In this document: in pieces, positions 6,549 to 11,200 of the stretch
Position numbering within the stretch: position 1 is the stretch's first letter
How the letters are laid out: each line of letters begins with the position of its first letter
Assembly (NCBI GenBank): GCA_031257725.1
Contig: JAIROD010000663.1
Span: forward strand, 1-11,200
DNA from: Planctomycetaceae bacterium
GTDB lineage: Bacteria; Planctomycetota; Planctomycetia; Pirellulales; Thermoguttaceae
Length of the DNA stretch: 11,200 nucleotides
Direction of reading: 5' to 3'
Made by a program: the position numbers and the translations under genes
Notes under the pieces: generated by a model
The model's input: only the letters and a program-made list of their open reading frames with translations
What the model was told of the DNA's origin: nothing
Databases searched by the model: none

Positions 6549-6637
6549 AACGCCGTAGGCGTTTTATGTGAATAACCGCCGCCAGTTTCAGTAAATACCG
6601 AACCGGCGGTTATGCACATAGAACGCCTAAAGGCGTT
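6549..6637. repeat. Long imperfect inverted repeat (33/34-nt arms) with nested hairpins
   Basis: The left arm 6549-6581 and right arm 6604-6637 pair with about three mismatches and one gap, around a 22-nt loop. Each arm also holds its own small hairpin at the base (AACGCC-GTA-GGCGTT on the left, AACGCC-TAAA-GGCGTT on the right), so the DNA could fold as one long stem or as a cloverleaf-like form. It lies about 90 bp after the DUF1080 stop. No protein is encoded. Possible roles are a mobile hairpin element or transcript end; neither is shown. Confidence 0.88.
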
Positions 6638-6715
6638 GTTCGACTTAACACTAAAACGCGGGGCAAGCCCACGCCGTTAACATTCGGTAAATGCTGAATG
6701 ATGAGAGATTCCCAA
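6633..6715 (+). repeat. Mosaic copy of the 84-bp hairpin family
   Basis: 6655-6715 is a forward copy of the family's GC stem and tail, nearly identical to 454-517 (AACATTCGG instead of AACGTTCGG). The bases just before it, 6633-6663, match the reverse orientation of the same family (compare 11168-11198: GCGTTGTTC-ACTTAAC-CTAAAAC-CGGGG). Orientation therefore flips inside the element at the shared CGCGGGG, and the inverted repeat at 6549-6637 is joined to it. Confidence 0.8.
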
Positions 6716-7147
6716 AGATCAATTGAATCATCGTAAAAGTCATTGTCCGCCTGTGCGGAATAGTCCGTTTCTAGCAAAAGTTTTGTTTTTGTTGGTTATT
6801 CTTATTTTTTCCTAATGAAATGCGAGTAGAAACTCGATTTATAAAGAAAGACATATAAGCGTTTTTGGGGGCGAATTTCACACTTGGTTTGGGAAATCGG
6901 AAAAAATAGGTAGAATGACATCAACAAGGTAGGGCTTGAATTGGCTAACACTTGTCCCGTTTTCTTCCGGTTTTTGTTGCGACTCAATTAGAATGTTCCT
7001 GAAACCGCCAATCGTCTTGATGAAAAAACAAGTCGCGTTGTAAACAGAACTTCCGTCCTAAAGTACCGGCAAGGATGTCGGGAAAACAAGACTTGATCAC
7101 GTAATGCGCCGTATTCACAACGCTTTACGTGTCACGAAAGGAGAATC
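6716..7147 (+). other. Untranslated leader region before the secretin
   Basis: I find no gene, repeat or clear RNA fold in these 432 bp. The open frames are short and start without ribosome binding sites. TTGGGA (6889-6894) and TAGAAT (6911-6916) with a 16-bp spacer could be a weak promoter, which would leave a long leader of about 220 nt. The only firm signal is AAAGGAG at 7137-7143, a strong Shine-Dalgarno serving the secretin. Confidence 0.5.
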
Positions 7148-10100
7148 GTGTTGGAAATGAAAGCAAGAATCAATTCAGGCTTAATTGCTGTAATACTGGG
7201 AACGACTTTTACTTTTATTCCGGTCGGAAGTCCTTTCTCATTTTTAACAAACTCTGTAAATGCGCAAGTGTTCGAGCAACCCGTTGCGGCTGTTATGTCT
7301 CAATATCCCGCAACGGCTCCGCCGACACAACCAACAATGCGGATTCCGGTAACAACGGTTCCGACAATGGCGGTTCCGACAATGGGAGTTCCGGCAGCAA
7401 CAGCGGCTTCGGTGATGTCCGCTCCGGCAGCAGCGGCAGTAACCGCGCAGAGAACGCCGACTCCGCCGATGACCGCAGATCAGGCGTATTCCATTAGTGC
7501 GCAAAAATTACATCAAGCACGGAAATCTCTTGCCGCGAAAGATGTTGTAACCGCAGAACGGATTGCCTCTGAAGTTCAGAGAATGAATCTGGCTTATCGG
7601 GAATTTGATGACCGTCCCGAATATATTTTCACGCTCATTCAGCAATTCAAACAAGTTGCCGACCTTCATCGTACATCGGGGAATACCGAATTTTTTCGCC
7701 GGAATTATGCGCAATTATCATTGAATCAGGCAGACGTGATGCTTCGTCGCGGTGAAATCGAACTCGCAACGCAGTTGACTCAAGAAGCGGCGGCACAAAA
7801 TGTTTTGTACAATCAATCGGAACGTGACGCCGGTCATGATCCTCAAGCAATGTTCAAACGGATTGAAGATGCGAAAAGAATTCGTGCAATGAATGTTTCG
7901 GTAACGAATGTTCCGGTACAGCAACCAGTTCTTTCCCAAGCGGCGCAACATGATCTGAATCAGGCAATAAGTATGCTTCGGCAAGCCCGTGATGCAATGA
8001 ATGCCGGACAACTGGATCGGGCGGATCAACTTTGCCGTACTGCAATGAGTTATAAATTAGCCGATTCCGTTTATCCTGCCGGAAGTGATACTCCTAATCG
8101 GATTCTTGCGGAAATTGCGGTGCGGCGGCAACAGGCTTTTGCGGCTCGCCCCCAAACTCCAAACGTAACAACGCAAGCGGTTTACCACCCAACTCAAAAT
8201 CAAAATCCGGCGCAAAATATTCAGCAGGTCGCCACTCAACCGCAACCTTCCATCGCAGCCAATACACCCATTGTCGATCAGGTCATACGTGATCGGCAAA
8301 CGGTTATTTCACAGATTTCTTCTGGAATTTTACAACAAATTTCCGATGCTCAACGGATAACCCGTGATCAACGGAATCCCGATGCCGGTCTTGAAATTCT
8401 CCGGCAGGCGAAAATCCGCGTCGAACAATCACCGCTTGATCCGGCAACCAAAGAAACGTTCATCCGTCAAATTGACCGCGCTATTGAAGATACCGTTAAA
8501 TTTATTGACCGTTATCAGGCTCAATTTGAACAGGATAAACGTAATCAGGCGGTTTGGGAAGAACGGCGGCGGGAAGCGGAAAATTTTAGGAGTAAAGAAG
8601 AGCGGCTCAAAACATTGGTTGATGAATGTAACAAATTGATTAATGAACAACGTTATGAAGAAGCCGTAATGGTTGCCAAAAAAGCGAGGGAATTTGCTCC
8701 CGATGAACCGGCAACCCACATGCTCCTGACAACAACACAACTTGCCTCCAACGCTTACCGAAGTATGGCGATTCGTGATGAGAAAGCGGAATCGTTTGTC
8801 GAATCGATGCTTGGAGTCGATAGCGCGTCCATTGTCCCGAATTTCGCGCTAAGTCCCATGCACTTTGATAAAAACTGGAAGGATATTATTAGTCGTCGCC
8901 GCGGTTCGGCTGACCTTCTTCGGCAGCGACACACGGAAAGTGAAAACGAAATCATACGAAAACTCGAAATGCCGGTCTCCGTCAACTTTGATCGACCGAT
9001 GCCGCTTGTAGAAGTTCTGAAAATTCTCAGCGGACAAACCGGAGTTGATATTATCATTGATTGGGCGGCGTTACGGGACGTTGATGTAACCAGCGACCAA
9101 TTGATTGCCATTCAAATTATGAAGGAGATTAAACTCCGAAGTGTTTTGAATGTGATTCTTGAACCGTACCATTTATCGTATGTCGTTAAAAATGAAATGC
9201 TGAATATCACCAGTGCCGCCAAAGCAAAAGGGGAACGTTATCTAAAAACATATTACATCGGCGATCTGATTATGAAATTCCCGAATTATGATCAGACAAG
9301 AAATCCGCATGATTTGAATTCCGCAATGGATCGGGCAATGCACATGCAGTCCGGTCGGGCAGTAACGCGTGGTGTTTCCGGCGGTATCCCGCTCAGCAAT
9401 AATAACACCAAAATTGATCCTTCATTGCTTGCCTCAATGGGAAACCCGAATATCATGGGACAAATCTTTGCCGGAAATATGCCCGGAATCAATAATGGTA
9501 CCGGAACGGGAACCGGTTTGGGAACTCCCCAAACCGGAGCTGCCGGCGGTAGTCAGGCTGACTTTGGTGAGATTATGGATTTGATCGAAGCGGTTGTTTC
9601 GCCTGATTCATGGGATGAAGGCGGTGAAATGATGGAATATTATCCCAACCTTAGTTTGGTTGTTCGCCAAACGGAAGAAGTTCACGCCGAAATTGTCGAT
9701 TTACTTGCTCAGTTGCGGAAACTTAATGATCTGCAAATCGCGGTCGAAGTCCGATATATCACTCTTGCCGATGATTTCTATGAGAAGATGGGAATTGATT
9801 TTGATATGAAATTCAAAAACGATGGCGCGGCAAATAAACTACAAACCCAATTTTCCAGCGGTGATAGTAGTGACGATAGCAGTTCATCCAATACGCTTCA
9901 GGTTACCGGCGGCAAGAATGTTACTGTTGGTATGTCCGCACCCGGCGATATTTCCGTTGACCTTTCGATTCCGATCAATCAGAACAACTATGGTTTGGTT
10001 GATCCGATGTTTGGCGGTTTTAGTGCGGATGCCGGACTTCAAATGGGGTTTGCTCTTTTGAGTGAAATCGAAGCCTACTTCTTTATGACTGCAACACAAG

Positions 10101-10768
10101 GCGATACGCGAAGTAATGTTCTTCAGGCGCCCAAAGTAACTATTTTCAATGGTCAAATGGGAATGATCACTGATATGAGTATGTCGCCGTTTGTAACGAG
10201 TGTGATTCCGGTAGTCGGAGATTTTGCCGCCGCCTATCAACCGGTGATCACGATTTTGAGTGAAGGTCAACTCCTTTCGGTTCAGGGAACTGTTTCCGAT
10301 AACCGTCAATATGTCCGGTTGGTGTTGAATCCGACATTCAACAAAATCACCAAAGTGAGTACGTTCAAATATTTTGGGGATGATGTCCTGACGGATGAAA
10401 CGCAAACAACCGCCAAAGGTGATAGTGCAGCTTCGGCGTCAACCGATGAACGTGGATCGACAAGACGTACCACTCAATCCAATTCCGGTGTAACAATCCA
10501 ATTACCGACATTAGCCATGTTTTCGGTTCAAACAACGGTTAGTGTTCCGGATGGCGGAACCATTTTGTTAGGCGGAATGAAGCGGCTCAGCGAAGGACGC
10601 ACCGAAGCCGGTACGCCAATCCTAAACAAAATCCCGTATATTCAACGTCTCTTTATGAATACCGCTATCGGACGTACCACTCAAAGTATTATGATGATGG
10701 TAACTCCGCGAATCATTATTCAGGAAGAAGAGGAAGAATACCTAACCGGTTTACGACCCGCTCCGTAA
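7148..10768 (+). CDS. Large secretin-family outer-membrane channel with N-terminal TPR-like region
   Basis: Secretins form the outer-membrane gate of type II/III secretion and type IV pilus machines. The 1206-residue product is far longer than the usual 500-800. Order: signal peptide (cut near VNA/Q, residue 39); Pro/Thr/Ala-rich linker (40-107); helical TPR-like segments (108-330); Gln/Asn/Pro-rich linker (335-375); helices and a TPR (about 378-540); N-domain resembling STN/N0 (about 604-698, VNFDRPMPLVEVLKIL); Gly/Asn-rich insert (about 764-805); a further N-domain with VVRQTEEVHAEI (about 834-871); secretin core (about 966-1194) with the signature SVPDGGTILLGGM (1132-1144) and TPILNKIPYIQRLF. 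The start could be GTG 7148, TTG 7151 or ATG 7157. They lie 4, 7 and 13 bases after AAAGGAG and change only the first residues; the TTG has the best spacing. No gspC, gspE or pil genes adjoin it, so the machine it serves is unknown. Confidence 0.93.
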   Translation: MLEMKARINSGLIAVILGTTFTFIPVGSPFSFLTNSVNAQVFEQPVAAVMSQYPATAPPTQPTMRIPVTTVPTMAVPTMGVPAATAASVMSAPAAAAVTAQRTPTPPMTADQAYSISAQKLHQARKSLAAKDVVTAERIASEVQRMNLAYREFDDRPEYIFTLIQQFKQVADLHRTSGNTEFFRRNYAQLSLNQADVMLRRGEIELATQLTQEAAAQNVLYNQSERDAGHDPQAMFKRIEDAKRIRAMNVSVTNVPVQQPVLSQAAQHDLNQAISMLRQARDAMNAGQLDRADQLCRTAMSYKLADSVYPAGSDTPNRILAEIAVRRQQAFAARPQTPNVTTQAVYHPTQNQNPAQNIQQVATQPQPSIAANTPIVDQVIRDRQTVISQISSGILQQISDAQRITRDQRNPDAGLEILRQAKIRVEQSPLDPATKETFIRQIDRAIEDTVKFIDRYQAQFEQDKRNQAVWEERRREAENFRSKEERLKTLVDECNKLINEQRYEEAVMVAKKAREFAPDEPATHMLLTTTQLASNAYRSMAIRDEKAESFVESMLGVDSASIVPNFALSPMHFDKNWKDIISRRRGSADLLRQRHTESENEIIRKLEMPVSVNFDRPMPLVEVLKILSGQTGVDIIIDWAALRDVDVTSDQLIAIQIMKEIKLRSVLNVILEPYHLSYVVKNEMLNITSAAKAKGERYLKTYYIGDLIMKFPNYDQTRNPHDLNSAMDRAMHMQSGRAVTRGVSGGIPLSNNNTKIDPSLLASMGNPNIMGQIFAGNMPGINNGTGTGTGLGTPQTGAAGGSQADFGEIMDLIEAVVSPDSWDEGGEMMEYYPNLSLVVRQTEEVHAEIVDLLAQLRKLNDLQIAVEVRYITLADDFYEKMGIDFDMKFKNDGAANKLQTQFSSGDSSDDSSSSNTLQVTGGKNVTVGMSAPGDISVDLSIPINQNNYGLVDPMFGGFSADAGLQMGFALLSEIEAYFFMTATQGDTRSNVLQAPKVTIFNGQMGMITDMSMSPFVTSVIPVVGDFAAAYQPVITILSEGQLLSVQGTVSDNRQYVRLVLNPTFNKITKVSTFKYFGDDVLTDETQTTAKGDSAASASTDERGSTRRTTQSNSGVTIQLPTLAMFSVQTTVSVPDGGTILLGGMKRLSEGRTEAGTPILNKIPYIQRLFMNTAIGRTTQSIMMMVTPRIIIQEEEEEYLTGLRPAP

Positions 10769-10787
10769 ACGTAAAATCACTCATTCT

Positions 10788-10818
10788 ATTTTCAAATTGA
10801 AAAATCGAATTTGAAAAT
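10788..10818. repeat. AT-rich inverted repeat after the secretin
   Basis: ATTTTCAAATT (10788-10798) and AATTTGAAAAT (10808-10818) pair perfectly around a 9-base loop. The stem sits 20 bp past the stop codon and just before the terminator stem, so the transcript end would carry two hairpins in a row. Confidence 0.8.
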
Positions 10819-10821
10819 TCC

Positions 10822-10854
10822 AAAACGGGAAGCCCAATGGTTTCCCGTTTTTTT
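10822..10854 (+). terminator. Intrinsic terminator of the secretin gene
   Basis: AAAACGGGAA (10822-10831) pairs with TTCCCGTTTT (10842-10851) around a 10-base loop, and seven T residues run from 10848 to 10854. This is the clearest rho-independent terminator in the window. It suggests the secretin transcript ends here and is not continued into a downstream operon. Confidence 0.88.
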
Positions 10855-10865
10855 GTTTGATTCAA

Positions 10866-10910
10866 GAGGTAGGCAACCTTAGGTAGGCAACCTTTCGCCG
10901 AAAGGTTTTT
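10866..10910. repeat. 14-bp tandem duplication and hairpin (GGTAGGCAACC type)
   Basis: AGGTAGGCAACCTT occurs twice in tandem (10867-10880, 10881-10894). The second copy leads into the stem AACCTTT-CGCCG-AAAGGTT (10889-10907) followed by TTT. It is a variant of the GGTAGGCGA hairpin family seen at 4247, 4352 and 10988, with different stem bases but the same plan. It may also act as a weak terminator. Confidence 0.8.
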
Positions 10911-10987
10911 ACTAATACGGCGTACTCGCCGGCTTGCCCCTGTTTTACGGATGGAAATTAAAAACCAACACCAAGGTGGATTATCAA

Positions 10988-11061
10988 GAGGTAGGCGATC
11001 CCTTCGCTGAAGGGTCGCGCCGGTTGAGTTTTAATTGATTCCAACAGGCAATGCCCCTCCT
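10988..11061 (+). repeat. GGTAGGCGA hairpin repeat, copy 3
   Basis: GAGGTAGGCGATCCCTTCGC and the following stem and GCGCCGGTTGAGT are identical to copy 1 over about 40 bp. Its tail (ATTGATTCCAACAGGCAATG, then CCCCTC) is closer to copy 2. No inverted partner or flanking direct repeat was found near it, so it appears to be a single unit and not the doubled element seen at 4167-4482. Confidence 0.85.
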
Positions 11062-11111
11062 CACAATTCTGTTATGCAATCGTAACTATTCAGTAGCGAT
11101 TCTATTATTTA

Positions 11112-11200
11112 TCGGGAATCTCTCGTCATTCGGAATTTACCGAAAGTTAACGGCGTGGGCTTGCCCCGCGTTGTTCAACTTAACCCTAAAACACGGGGTA
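11112..11200 (-). repeat. 84-bp hairpin family, reverse copy running off the window
   Basis: On the minus strand this reads ACACGGGGT-type start, GGGTTAAGTTGAACAACGCG, the GC stem, GTTAACTTTCGGTAAAT and a tail CCGAATGACGAGAGATTCCC that resembles the tail at 495-517. It keeps the whole body as far as the window edge, so more of the ACGGGG palindrome, or an array, probably lies beyond 11200. Confidence 0.85.

Noticed and set aside
7129..7497. Gly/Asn/Ser-rich ORF overlapping the secretin start
   Set aside because: It is the shifted frame of the Pro/Thr/Ala-rich linker, whose codons give Gly/Asn/Ser out of frame. The secretin frame has the signal peptide and continues for 1200 residues.

Overview
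This window looks like a piece of a bacterial chromosome, probably from a Planctomycetota member of moderate to low GC. That placement is inferred from three things: a secreted DUF1080 (3-keto-disaccharide hydrolase-like) protein, a very large secretin with helical repeat modules in front of it, and a fliM that stands apart from other flagellar genes. No rRNA, tRNA, transposase, integrase, CRISPR or recognisable defence gene was found. All four convincing genes lie on the + strand and cover roughly 72% of the window. The rest is unusually rich in repeats.

Layout. 1-494: tandem array of an 84-bp hairpin-bearing unit that starts at or before the window edge. 495-768: array tail and leader. 769-3417: exported TPR-repeat protein with an internal duplication. 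3418-4552: 1.1 kb without a gene, holding a fragment of the same hairpin family, two mutually complementary 9-bp arrays, a 17-unit 21-bp minisatellite, a MITE-like element of about 290 bp flanked by 12-bp direct repeats, and a heptamer tract that runs up to the next gene. 4553-5650: fliM. 5651-5802: a 28-bp perfect palindrome and a second heptamer tract ending exactly at the next start codon. 5803-6459: secreted DUF1080 protein. 6460-7147: a long inverted repeat fused to another copy of the hairpin family, then a plain leader of about 430 bp. 7148-10768: TPR-secretin of about 1200 residues. 10769-11200: a terminator, further hairpin repeats and a reverse copy of the 84-bp family running off the edge.

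How the genes relate. The TPR protein and the secretin both have export signals and repeat-type protein-binding regions, so they could act in the same envelope or secretion layer, but nothing here shows that they interact. FliM belongs to the flagellar switch and the DUF1080 protein to extracytoplasmic glycan metabolism. The long spacers full of repeats argue against one operon. The most distinctive content is the repeats: several separate families of mobile or amplifying intergenic DNA fill nearly every gap. I see no new multi-gene system.
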